DNA from: Planctomycetota bacterium
GTDB lineage: Bacteria; Planctomycetota; JAJSAM01
Reading direction: 5' to 3'
Assembly (NCBI GenBank): GCA_024274785.1
Contig: JAJSAM010000035.1
Location: 21,613-85,612, forward strand
Length of the DNA stretch: 64,000 nucleotides
Numbering within the stretch: the stretch's first letter is position 1; each line of letters starts with the position of its first letter. The position numbers and the translations under genes were made by a program. The notes under the pieces are model-generated. The model was not told the DNA's origin, did not search any database, and saw nothing but the letters and a program-made list of their open reading frames with translations. Below are positions 1 to 8,800 of this stretch, piece by piece.

Positions 1-241
1 GCAGCGGCGCCACCCGGATGACCTCGAGGGAGATGCGGTCGCAGAGGTCCGGCAGGAACCGCCCCTCCTCGATCAGTTTTGCGAGATCGGCGTTCGGCGC
101 GGCGATGATTCGCGCGTCCGTCTCGACCTCCTTCGTCCCCCCGACCCGCGTGAAGGTCCCGTACTCCACCACCCGCAGGATCTTCTGCTGGAACGAGAGG
201 GACATGTGCCCGGTCTCTTCGGCCTCGTTTGAACCCCGCAC
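1..241 (-). pseudogene. PspF-like sigma-54 activator fragment, 5'-truncated, running off the left edge
   Basis: The minus-strand frame is open to the window edge and reads like the second half of a sigma-54-dependent AAA+ activator, closest in pattern to PspF: GHMSLSFQQKILRVVEYG, then RVGG, RIIAAPNADL, and EEGRFLPDLCDRI followed by a PPL-like VAPL. These correspond to the segment after Walker B, including the sensor and arginine-finger region. Walker A, the GAFTGA loop and the Walker B LDE motif should precede it. Instead the upstream residues (RGSNEAEE) match nothing in the family, and a promoter for the divergent ETF-QO gene follows. The only usable starts are a GTG at 239-241 and an ATG at 203-205. 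I infer a remnant unable to hydrolyse ATP; the part beyond the edge is unseen. Confidence 0.6.
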
Positions 242-257
242 CTCCTTCGCGCATAAT
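229..257 (+). promoter_or_regulatory. Sigma-70-type promoter for the ETF-QO operon
   Basis: TTGAAC at 229-234 and CATAAT at 252-257 are separated by exactly 17 bases. The start codon at 290 lies 32 bases downstream. This is the best-spaced -35/-10 pair I found in the window. It lies at the boundary of the truncated activator fragment on the other strand. Confidence 0.5.
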
Positions 258-289
258 GTCCCCGCGCACTGGTGCTCCCGGAGATGCTG

Positions 290-1981
290 ATGAGCGAAGG
301 AAGAGAAGTCCTCGAGGTCGATGTCCTGTTCGTGGGCGGCGGCCCCGCCAACCTGGCCTGTGCCACTCACCTCGCCGGGCTGCTCGACCGGCACCGGGCG
401 GACGGCGGCGAACCCGGGCTCGACGAGACCTTCCTCGTGCTCATCGAGAAGGCGAAGGAGATCGGGTTCCATTCCATCTCCGGTGCGGTGATGGATCCGC
501 GGGGCATTGCCGAGCTGATCCCCGACTACCAGGAGTTGGGCTGCCCCATCGAAGCCGACGTCGACGAGGATGAGCTCTGGTTCCTCACCGGGAAGAAGAA
601 GATCAAGGCGCTCTACACCCCAGCCCCCCTCGAGAACCGTGGCCTGCATGTCTGCTCCCTCGGGAAGGTGGTGCGCTGGCTCGGCGGTATCGTCGAGGAG
701 ACCGGCCGGGTCGAGGTCTTTCCGGAGTTCCCCGGCGCGGAGTTGCTCGTCGAGGACGGCAAGGTGGTCGGTGTCCGCACCGGCGACAAGGGGGTGGACA
801 AGGAAGGCAATCCGAAGCCCAACTTCGAGCCGGGCATCGACATCCGCGCGAAGGTCACGGTGCTCGGCGAGGGCGCCCGCGGCTCGCTGACGAAGACCCT
901 CTACGCCACCCACGACCTCGAGCAGGACCAGAATCCGCAGGTCTACGCACTTGGCATCAAGGAACTCTGGAAGATGCCGGAGGGGACGGTCCCGGCGGGG
1001 CGGGTCTATCACACGCTCGGCTGGCCCCTCGGCCGGAAGATCTTCGGCGGGGGCTTTGTCTACGGCATGAAGGACGACATCTGGGACCTCGGCCTGGTGG
1101 TGGGCCTCGACTACCGCGACCCCTACACCGATCCGCACGCCCTCTTCCAGCGGTGGAAGACCCACCCCGCGATCAAGGCGTTGCTGACCGGCGGCAAGAT
1201 GATCCAGTATGGCGCAAAGGCCATTCCGGAAGGCGGCTGGTTCTCCCGTCCGCGGCCCTTTGTCGATGGCTGCCTGGTCATCGGCGACTCCGGCGGTTTC
1301 CTCGACCCGATGCGGCTGAAAGGCCTCCATCTCGCCATGAAGTCCGGGATGCTCGCCGCGGAGACGATCTACGACGCCCTTCAGCGGAACGACTTCAGTG
1401 CGGGCGTGCTCTCTCAGTTCGAGACGTTGGTCGAGGAGTCCTGGATTGCAAAGGAGATGCGCCGGAGCCGGAACGTCCACCAGGGGTTCCACGGGGGGCT
1501 CTACCGCGGACTGCTGAATGCCTGGCTCGGGCTGCTCACCGGCGGCAGGGGCTTCGGCGTGAAGGACCGCATGAAGATGGAGCCGGGGCACGAACGGATC
1601 GAGAAGGTCGCGGCTTTCCACGGCCCTTCGGCGAAACCCTACGAGCGGATCAGGTTCGATGGGGAGCTGACCTTCGACCGGCTCTCGGGCGTCTACGAGT
1701 CCGGAACCATGCACGAAGAGGACCAACCCGTTCACCTGAAGGTCGAGAATATCGACGTCTGCAGGACGAAATGTGCCGAAGAGTATGGAAACCCGTGCAC
1801 CCGGTTCTGCCCGGCCGAAGTCTACGAGATGGAGGAACCGGAAGAGGGTGCCGGGAAGCAACTGAAAATCAACGCCAGTAATTGTGTCCATTGCAAGACG
1901 TGTGACATCATGGACCCGTACCAGATCATCAACTGGGTGACGCCGGAAGGTGGAGGCGGCCCCCGCTACGTGGACCTTTGA
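290..1981 (+). CDS. Electron transfer flavoprotein:ubiquinone oxidoreductase (ETF-QO)
   Basis: Membrane-associated FAD and [4Fe-4S] protein that takes electrons from reduced ETF (fatty acid and amino acid oxidation) and passes them to the quinone pool. About 563 residues, the usual family length. The N-terminus has the FAD-binding VDVLFVGGGPANLACA motif and GFHSISGAVMDP is also family-typical. The C-terminus holds the ferredoxin-like cluster site (FCPAEVYEM, then NCVHCKTCDIMDP and INWVTPEGGGGPRY), so all four expected cysteine ligands are present. I chose ATG 290 over GTG 272 or ATG 284 because GGAG at 280-283 is correctly spaced only for 290. A small membrane protein follows 2 bases after the stop. 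The ETF subunits are not in this window. Confidence 0.95.
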   Translation: MSEGREVLEVDVLFVGGGPANLACATHLAGLLDRHRADGGEPGLDETFLVLIEKAKEIGFHSISGAVMDPRGIAELIPDYQELGCPIEADVDEDELWFLTGKKKIKALYTPAPLENRGLHVCSLGKVVRWLGGIVEETGRVEVFPEFPGAELLVEDGKVVGVRTGDKGVDKEGNPKPNFEPGIDIRAKVTVLGEGARGSLTKTLYATHDLEQDQNPQVYALGIKELWKMPEGTVPAGRVYHTLGWPLGRKIFGGGFVYGMKDDIWDLGLVVGLDYRDPYTDPHALFQRWKTHPAIKALLTGGKMIQYGAKAIPEGGWFSRPRPFVDGCLVIGDSGGFLDPMRLKGLHLAMKSGMLAAETIYDALQRNDFSAGVLSQFETLVEESWIAKEMRRSRNVHQGFHGGLYRGLLNAWLGLLTGGRGFGVKDRMKMEPGHERIEKVAAFHGPSAKPYERIRFDGELTFDRLSGVYESGTMHEEDQPVHLKVENIDVCRTKCAEEYGNPCTRFCPAEVYEMEEPEEGAGKQLKINASNCVHCKTCDIMDPYQIINWVTPEGGGGPRYVDL

Positions 1982-1983
1982 TC

Positions 1984-2196
1984 ATGAACGACCAAAACGA
2001 TCAGGATGACCGGGGATCGGACTTCGAACGCGCCGCGGAGGAGAAGCAGATGGGCTTCTTCACCGAGTTCTGGTGCTTCATCAAGGACAACAAGCTCTGG
2101 TGGATCACGCCGATCGTGCTCGTGCTGTTGCTCTTCGGCGTCCTGGTGATCCTCGGAGGGACGGGCGTAGCGCCGTTCGTCTACACGCTGTTTTAG
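1984..2196 (+). CDS. DUF5989 family small membrane protein
   Basis: About 70 residues. A charged N-terminal tail (Asp/Glu/Gln-rich) is followed by FFTEFWCFIKDNKLWW and one strong membrane segment (ITPIVLVLLLFGVLVIL) ending in APFVYTLF. That FxEFWxFxKxxKxWW...PIVxVLLLxG...APFxYTLF pattern is characteristic of DUF5989 proteins, which usually sit beside carbamoyltransferase/SxtJ membrane genes. Here it follows ETF-QO by 2 bases and is probably cotranscribed with it; no carbamoyltransferase is in the window. Its function is unknown. An upstream TTG at 1978 overlapping the ETF-QO stop is an alternative start. Confidence 0.78.
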   Translation: MNDQNDQDDRGSDFERAAEEKQMGFFTEFWCFIKDNKLWWITPIVLVLLLFGVLVILGGTGVAPFVYTLF

Positions 2197-2270
2197 AGAA
2201 GGGGGCCGGATCCCTTCTTCGCAAACCGATGAAAGAGCCGCGGAAAGCCACTGGCCTCCCGCGGCTCTTT
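2197..2270. terminator. Two hairpins between convergent genes, probable bidirectional terminator
   Basis: The first hairpin starts directly after the stop codon: AGAAGGG (2197-2203) pairs with CCCTTCT (2212-2218) across an 8-base loop. The second is a perfect 12-bp stem, AAAGAGCCGCGG (2232-2243) with CCGCGGCTCTTT (2259-2270), 15-base loop. The A/T runs at the outer ends of the second stem give U-tract-like tails in both directions. This fits termination of the ETF-QO operon and of the convergent gene ending at 2304. Confidence 0.7.
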
Positions 2271-2303
2271 CGATTCCGCAGAGTCACACCACCGGGTTTC
2301 CGC

Positions 2304-3329
2304 CTACCGGCGTCCCCAGCGATTCGAGCTGGCGGCCGCCATGGCCACCCGGTTCCGGAAGTCGGCGACCGCGGGGTTGTTCGGGTCGACCCGCTGCGCC
2401 CGCTGAGCCCACTTGTTGGCGTTGTTGAAAGAGCTCTTGCTGAGGTCGATGTTCCCGGCGTTGATGTAGCACTTCACCGCGTTGTCCTTGCACTCCTGCT
2501 CGAGCTGATCGAGCTCGGGGTGGTCGCCGATCTTCTTCCGGAGGGCGACGACCTGCTTGACGGCCGCCTCGAAGTGCATGCCGGCCGCCTCGAGGGCCTT
2601 CTTCTGCTTTGAGCTGTTTTTCTCGCGCAGGGCCTGGCCGGTCATCTTCTCGCCGGCGTCGAGGTGCTTGTAGATCGGGGCGAGGGCTTGCTCGCGCTTC
2701 TCTGCCTTGTCCTTCGCCTCGGCGTCCTGCTCCGCCTCGATGGCTGCGGCGCGGTCCTCGGCTTCCTTCGCCTGCCTCGCTTCGCGGGCCTCCTCGACCT
2801 TGCTCAGATTCTCGCGGGCGATCTCCGCGGCCTTCGTCTCGGGTGCACGGGTCAGGAGGACGTTCAGCCACTTCTCGGCCTCGGCCATATTGCCGGTCTT
2901 GAGTTCCCGGGCGACGTAGCGGAGCAGCCGCTCCGCGATCTCTTCCTTCACCTCGGAGTCGTTGATGACCATTTCGACCTTGGCCTCATCGATCTCGCGG
3001 GCCATGTTGATCTGGAGCCTGGCGCGGGAGAAGAGCTCGTTCTCGATGCAGAATTTCGCGAGCTTGAGGTGGTTCTCGAGGGTCTTCTCCATGTGGTTGT
3101 TGCGCACGGTGTAGAAGTTATTCGGATCGAGCTGGCTCGCCTTCAGGCCGATGGTCGCGGTGGGGCCGTCCGGCAGGATGTACCTGATCTGGACCGAGTC
3201 CTCGGTCGTCGACACCACCTCCGCCAGGCCGGCGTCGCCGCCCTTGAGGATAATCTCATCCGAGGCGAAGGATGCGGGCGTCAGTACTAGGACAGCGAGA
3301 GCCAGGGTAATGACCGACGTGATTCTCAT
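2304..3329 (-). CDS. Exported TPR/coiled-coil protein
   Basis: 341 residues. The signal peptide MRITSVITLALAVLVLTPASFA predicts export. It is followed by a short beta-rich region and the phrase SQLDPNNFYTVRNNH, then helical repeats (LAKFCIENELFSRARLQINMA; AEKWLNVLLTRAPETKAAEIA), a long Ala/Glu/Lys coiled coil around residues 190-240, and a final TPR-like segment with NKWAQRAQRVDPNNPAVADF. This layout resembles periplasmic TPR proteins common in Planctomycetota; no enzyme motif is present. The start is set by AGGAG 7-8 bases upstream. A much longer open frame continues upstream but lacks this ribosome site and is mostly antisense to the next gene. Role unknown, perhaps a scaffold. Confidence 0.8.
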   Translation of the reverse strand: MRITSVITLALAVLVLTPASFASDEIILKGGDAGLAEVVSTTEDSVQIRYILPDGPTATIGLKASQLDPNNFYTVRNNHMEKTLENHLKLAKFCIENELFSRARLQINMAREIDEAKVEMVINDSEVKEEIAERLLRYVARELKTGNMAEAEKWLNVLLTRAPETKAAEIARENLSKVEEAREARQAKEAEDRAAAIEAEQDAEAKDKAEKREQALAPIYKHLDAGEKMTGQALREKNSSKQKKALEAAGMHFEAAVKQVVALRKKIGDHPELDQLEQECKDNAVKCYINAGNIDLSKSSFNNANKWAQRAQRVDPNNPAVADFRNRVAMAAASSNRWGRR

Positions 3330-3473
3330 CTTTGATCTCCTATGAGTCAGAAGCGACACACTCGCCCAGAACCGCCATTTTGAACGGGACTTGCGCCGAC
3401 GCAAGGGATTCATCGGATTCCCTTCCGGATGGCGAAGTTCGCAATTCGGACCGGCGTGGGATAATGCAGGACC

Positions 3474-4169
3474 ATGAGCAAGGTTCACTTGAGCGGGGCC
3501 GTGGTGGCCCAGAACAACGAGACGACCATCGGTCCCGTCCTCGACAGCCTGTCGCCGCACTGCTACGAGGTGCTGGTCATCGACGGCGGCAGCACCGATC
3601 GGACGCCCGAAATCGCCGCCGCGAGGCCGAAGGTCCGGGTGATCCGCAACGAGTTCGAGGGGAACCTCTCCGTCCAGAAGAACTTCGCCTTCGATCAGTG
3701 CCGGGGTGACTGGATCCTGATGATCGATACCGATGAGCTCCTCGGTGGCAGGCGCGTCGGCTGGCTGCGCGGCCTGACCCGGATCCCCGGGATGAGCTGG
3801 TACTCGATTCCGCGGTATTGGCTGGTGGAGAAGGACGGCGAGCTGCACTACCTGTCGGAGCGTCCGTATTACCGCGACCGCCAGCTCCGGCTCTTCCGGA
3901 ATCTCCCGGAGTTCCGCTACCACGAAAAGGAGTGGCCGATTCACCACCGCTTCCGCAAGAAGACCGGCGCCGGCCGCCCCCTGAGAAACCCCCACATCTA
4001 CCACTTCGCCCTGCTGCTCCAGGATCGCGCCACGAGGGAAGGCAAGCAGGACTGGTACCTGAAGGCCGAGCCGGATTCCGCGAATCTGCACCGCATGTAC
4101 CTGTGGGAAGACCGGAATGTACGCTCGAAACCTCTGCCGGCTGCCCCGCCCGGGATGTTGATGCGGTGA
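3474..4169 (+). CDS. Family 2 glycosyltransferase
   Basis: 231 residues, GT-A fold. It shows the nucleotide-binding start (LSGAVVAQNNETTIGPVLDSL), LVIDGGSTDRT (in place of the usual VDxxSxDxT), and a DTDE motif (residues about 83-86) as the DXD metal-binding site. AFDQCRGDWILMIDTDE is typical of the SunS/WaaE-like branch that acts on lipopolysaccharide or glycopeptides. The C-terminal half is rich in aromatic and basic residues (YYRDRQLRLFRNLPEFRYHEKEW), as in that branch. A GATAAT hexamer lies only 9 bases before the start. It probably adds a sugar to a surface glycan; donor and acceptor are unknown. The small TPR gene downstream reads the same way. Confidence 0.85.
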   Translation: MSKVHLSGAVVAQNNETTIGPVLDSLSPHCYEVLVIDGGSTDRTPEIAAARPKVRVIRNEFEGNLSVQKNFAFDQCRGDWILMIDTDELLGGRRVGWLRGLTRIPGMSWYSIPRYWLVEKDGELHYLSERPYYRDRQLRLFRNLPEFRYHEKEWPIHHRFRKKTGAGRPLRNPHIYHFALLLQDRATREGKQDWYLKAEPDSANLHRMYLWEDRNVRSKPLPAAPPGMLMR

Positions 4170-4236
4170 ACCGGTTGTCCGGCTCCACCCCTGGGGCGGA
4201 ACTGGACCATTCTCAACGGCAGGAAGGTTTGATGGC

Positions 4237-4671
4237 ATGAGACTCGACGAACTCGACGCGGTGCAACTGGATGACCGGGAGGTCGAAGAGGTTGTTGCGT
4301 CCGGCGCCACCGCGCTGGAGCTGATGCGCCAGGCCAACGAGGAGTCGAGCGAGGGCCGCATGACCCGGGCGATGACGCTTCTGGCCGCGGCGCTTCAGCT
4401 CGACGATCGGGCCGAGCTCTGGTTCAACGCGGGCAAGCACCTCTCCGACCAGGGGCACCTCGAGGACGCGCTGCTGTGCTACGACGAGGCGATCCTGCGC
4501 TCTCCGCAGTGGTCCACGGCCTACAAGAACAGGGCGGCGACCCTCGTGCACCTGGGAGAGAAGAGGGCGGCGCTGGCGAGTTTCGAGATCGCCGTCAAGC
4601 TCGATCCCGACGATCCGGGGGCACGGAGTGGCCGGGATTACACCCGCTCGCTCCTGTCCGGCGAGGCCTGA
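4237..4671 (+). CDS. Small TPR protein
   Basis: 144 residues with about three tetratricopeptide repeats: MTLLAAALQLDDRAELWFNAGKHL, EDALLCYDEAILRSPQWSTAYKNRAATL and RAALASFEIAVKLDPDDPGA. Each has the usual small/aromatic/Pro-32 pattern. There is no signal peptide or membrane segment, so it is probably a cytoplasmic interaction module. The start follows AGGAAGG. It lies 67 bases after the glycosyltransferase gene and could share its transcript. No partner can be named from sequence. Confidence 0.82.
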   Translation: MRLDELDAVQLDDREVEEVVASGATALELMRQANEESSEGRMTRAMTLLAAALQLDDRAELWFNAGKHLSDQGHLEDALLCYDEAILRSPQWSTAYKNRAATLVHLGEKRAALASFEIAVKLDPDDPGARSGRDYTRSLLSGEA

Positions 4672-4701
4672 TCCGGAAGGGAGCCGCCCCTGGTGCTGCG
4701 C

Positions 4702-4721
4702 GGACGAGACGGCGCTCGTCC
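4702..4721. terminator. Hairpin between convergent genes
   Basis: GGACGAG (4702-4708) and CTCGTCC (4715-4721) form a perfect 7-bp stem with a 6-base loop, followed by TTCCC. It sits between the TPR gene ending at 4671 and the ATP-grasp gene ending at 4760 on the other strand. It resembles two other palindromes in the window (42747-42764 and 56769-56792) and may be a dispersed palindromic repeat reused as a terminator. Confidence 0.5.
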
Positions 4722-4759
4722 TTCCCAAGGGGTGTGCTGGTCCGCGCCGCTATGGCGAA

Positions 4760-5725
4760 TCAGGCGCCGTGCCGCTTGAACGCCGCCGCCACGATCCGGC
4801 GCGTGAAACCAGCGTGGCCGGCGGGGTCGCGGGCCAGGATCAGATCGGCGCTGCCGGGATCGGTTTCCGGGTAGTACACACCGCAGTTCGGGTTGATCTC
4901 CAGCATGTACGGCGTGCCGTCGGCATCGACACGCAGGTCGCAGCGGCCGAAGCTCGCGCCGTTCAACTCGACGAAGAACCGCGCCGAAACGTCCCGCAGC
5001 CGCGCCTCGAGCACCGGGTCCTCGACGGGAAATGATGAGAGCGCGTCGTAGTCCACCCACTTGAGCTTTGCATGCTTGAAGCTCTCTCCCTCGGGGAAGC
5101 GGTATTGCAGGGGCGTGTAGGTGGTCGGACGCATCGGGTCGTCCGGGTTCTCGACCACGAGCACGGTGGTTTCCGACCCGTCGATGAACTCCTCGATCAG
5201 CGCCTTCCCGTGCCGGGTGATGATCTTCCGCGCCTGCCGCCTTAGTCCGGCCGGGGTGACCACGCGCGAGGCCCGGCTGAGCGACACGCTCGCGTAGCTG
5301 CTGTGATGCTTGACGAAAAGGGGAAACCGAAGCGTTGCCGCGGCGCGTTCCACGTCCTTCGCGTCGCTCGCAAGCACAAAGGCCGGCGTCGGAATCCCCT
5401 GGGCGGCGCAGGCCTCCTTCATCCTCACGCGCGAGGGCTCGTAGTACGCCGAGGTCGCCCCGGTGAACGGCACGCGCATCCGCTCCAGTGTTTCTACGAC
5501 CTCGATCCCCGGCGTTTCCTCGTCCGCCGCCCCGTCGCAGAGATTGAAGAAGAGATCGAAGCCTTCCTCGACGAGCGCCGTCACGGTTTCGGCCGAGGTG
5601 GCTTTCTCGAGTACCTGCAGGTGCCAGGATGCTTCCGGCAGAAACGGCCGCGGGTCACAGGGCCAGTCGTCCGCCGGGAACGGAACCGCGTCGAGATCCT
5701 GGGTGGTGAGCAGGCAGATGCGCAT
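4760..5725 (-). CDS. D-alanine-D-alanine ligase-like ATP-grasp enzyme
   Basis: 321 residues. The N-terminal domain has FDLFFNLCDGAADEETPGIEVVE and PFTGATSAYYEPSRVRMKEACAAQGIPTP, the D-Ala-D-Ala ligase-like pattern for the first substrate domain. The ATP-grasp core follows: FPLFVKHHSSYASVSLSRAS (phosphate-binding lysine and loop), ALIEEFIDGSETTVLVVEN, and GRCDLRVDADGTPYMLEINPNCG, with the metal-binding D...E-x-N residues. It forms an acid-amine ligation product through an acyl phosphate. It differs enough from true Ddl that it may ligate another amino acid or peptide, as in peptide tailoring. It stands alone, with no neighbouring cell-wall genes. Confidence 0.83.
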   Translation of the reverse strand: MRICLLTTQDLDAVPFPADDWPCDPRPFLPEASWHLQVLEKATSAETVTALVEEGFDLFFNLCDGAADEETPGIEVVETLERMRVPFTGATSAYYEPSRVRMKEACAAQGIPTPAFVLASDAKDVERAAATLRFPLFVKHHSSYASVSLSRASRVVTPAGLRRQARKIITRHGKALIEEFIDGSETTVLVVENPDDPMRPTTYTPLQYRFPEGESFKHAKLKWVDYDALSSFPVEDPVLEARLRDVSARFFVELNGASFGRCDLRVDADGTPYMLEINPNCGVYYPETDPGSADLILARDPAGHAGFTRRIVAAAFKRHGA

Positions 5726-5807
5726 GCGCCCGATGGTCGCATTGACACCCGATGCTCACCAACAACCTTCGGTCAGGCGCCCGCCGGTGGTGGTGCAGGT
5801 TCGACCC

Positions 5808-8800
5808 CTACCTGCGAAGGGGCCACGTTCGACAGATGCGCAGGAAGAGATCTCCCGCGTAGCCGGCCGTCGATTCCGCCGAGATCTCCAGGCGGTGCGA
5901 ACCGGGAGGCAGGATCAGGGCGCCTCCTTTCAGTTCGAAGCTCTCTCCCTCTCGCATTCCACCGGGCCAGTGCGTGCCTCGTCCGAGCGCATCGATCGTC
6001 AGGTACTTGCCGGGCGCGAGGTCGACCGGCAGGGTGATGGTCCTCTTTCCGAGGGTGATCGATAGCCCGCGCAGGGGAACGGGCTCGTACCGGTTCGGGA
6101 CGGCGCGGACCTCCGCCACGCTGACCGTGACCTTCGTGTTCGGGGGGATGTGATTGAGTTCGAAGAGCACGTACTCGATCGCCGACCAGTCGATGCTGCC
6201 CTTGAGCGGGAAGCTTTTGAAGCGCCAGCCTTCGTAGTCCAGTGCGACGTTGAAACGGGCCCGCTTGTCCTCTCGATCACAGAGCAGGATTCCCAGCGTC
6301 TCCCCGTGGCCGTCACCCTTGACCCACAGGCCGAGGGCCCTGGCGTTCCGGAGGTCGAGCGGTGTCCCGAGCTTCCGCCCGGTCAAACCCCAGCCCGCGC
6401 CGTTCGTGGCGTTGTCGATCGCATAGACCGCGGCGCCAGGCCGCTCCGATGAAGACTCGAGCGACGTCTTCACCGCACGCAGGGACAGTCCGTCCGCATT
6501 GATGCTTCGCCCGCCGTATTGGGCATGCTTGATCATGCGGGGGTCGCCCGGATCGCCGAAACCGGCGAGGTCGGTGAGATCGATGATCGGGATCGAGCCG
6601 GGCCCGGCGTGAGCCTCCGGGGTGGTCGCCATTTTCTCGCGATGGATCTCGAGGGCGAGCCGCGCCGGCTCCTTCCGCCGGTTCTCGATCTCGATGCGGT
6701 TGGCCCTCCCGTCGAAGGCGGCGATGGGCCGGTCCGGCTCGTACTCCGCCTGGAGAAGGGACCACTCTTCCCCCTCGGTCATGAGCTTGAAGTCCTTCCC
6801 TTTCGCCATCAGCCGGTTCCGCAACTCCTGCGGCACATCCTCGGAGAGCCGGCGTCGCTCCCAGCGCGCGATCATCTCGAAGACCTCCCGGGCCCGGGGA
6901 TGCTTCTCCAGCAGTGGCTTGAAGGCCTGCACCGAGACGGAGGCGTCCGCCCCGAGCGCCTTCGCGCAGACGTACTCCAGTTCGTCCGGTCGCCCGTGAA
7001 GGTCGAGGGAGTACCAGCCGATGTCCGCCGCGGTGTGCGCCTTCCGCATCTGGAGGATTCCGGCCAGGCGCTGGTCGAGGTAGCCCTTCAGATCTCCATG
7101 TCCGTCCGCGCTGGCGCTGCGGGGGACGAGGTGCCAGGGGAGTTGCCGTCCGGGTCCCAGGCTCGTCTGGACGAGCACTCCATGATCGAACTCTGCGCAG
7201 CTCGCGAGGAGGACCCGGTTCACGTAGTACCAGCGGTCGGGCTGCTTGCCGGGGGGTGCGATGCCGCAGCCGTCGAAGTAGACCAGGTCGGCCCCGGTCG
7301 CGTTTACCACCCGGCCGAGGTTCTTCCCCATCTCCTCCGGAAGCGTGCTGTCGGGATCCACCAGGGCGAGGCCGGAGGAGAGCACCAGGCTCCGGACTTC
7401 CACTCCCTTGCGGTGGGATGCGGCCTTTGTACCGAGGGCGCCACGTTCGCAGCCGACCAGCCTTGCGGGCGATCCGGGGACCAGCTCCCGCCAGCGCACG
7501 ATCTCGTCGCCGATTCGCAGCAGGTTCCCGGGATAGACGCCGGCCGAAGAGAGGGGTGGCAAGTCGGGCGTTCGGGTGAGCGGGATCCCGGTGGCGTTCT
7601 GGTCGATCGTGGCCGCAAGCGGTGCGACCTCGATGGTGAACAGGCGCGGATCGGGCTTCGGGGTCACATACGCATCGTTCAGGGAGATCGCCGGGCCGTA
7701 GAGATGGAGGCCCACCCGCAATCCGGCGGCGTGGATCTTCTCGCAGGCTGCGACGAGATCGGGCAGCCCTTCGGGAAAGGCCTTGCGGGCGATGGTCTCG
7801 TGCCCGGCGGAAGCGCGCCAGGTGGCACGATGGAGCATGATCAGGCCGAAGCCGCCGAGCTTCGCGTACTCGATCATCACGTCCAGGTCCTTCGGGCCGA
7901 GGTACGTGACGAAGAGGTAGCTCTGCTTGACGATGGGGGAGATCCTCGCCCAGTCCTTCGACGAGGTTTCGCCCGGCGCCCCGGAGGTCAGCATGGGGGA
8001 TGGGAGTCCGGTGGTTCGCTCCATCTTCCGGATGGAGGAGAGGAACCGTCCGGCCCGCGTTGCGACCAGGGCACTCCGGCCGCCCTCGATTCCGTGGCGG
8101 CGAACCCAGCGCGCTTCCGGGGCCACCGCGGCGCCGACTCGCGCCAGGCGGGTTTCGGTGTTCGGAGTGACGCCCATGTGGCAGATGCCGAATTCGTCAT
8201 CGTAGGTCCCGGGCATCCAGGTGTCGCGGATTCGAAGGGACTTGACCGGGAAGCGGAGTTCCACGCTCTCGAGGTCGTCCGGCCGCGCGTCCGTGATCTC
8301 GAAGAGGACGTACCGGTCCTTTGTGGTCACCTTGAACCTGACCACGGTCACGCCGTCGGCGAATCGCGCCGTCAGCGTCTTGCTCTTCATGGTCAGGCTG
8401 CCCACCGGGATCCGCACGCCGCCGCGCCAGGCACTGAGCACCGGGGTGGGAGCTTCCGGGTCGGCGTAGTTCTTCCCGGAGGACTTGAGAACGAGGGACG
8501 AGAGGCGGCCCATCGCGGAGATGGTGAGCTCGACCTCCTTGTTCCCGATGGTGACCGGGCGCGCGCTGCGACGGGTCGGACCGCTCTCCATCGCCTCCAC
8601 CTTGACGTCGTCGAGCAGGGCCGAGGTTCCCCTGGGAACGAGCAGGGCCACCGACGCGCTCGCGAAGTCAGCCGCGACCGGCGCGAAGAACCCGGTGATC
8701 CGCTTCCATTCGTTTCGCGGTCCTCTGCCGCTGGCTACGGTGTGAGGCTTGACCTTGCCGCCGGTTCGGTACTCGTACACCAGGATGCTGGCGGCGCCGC

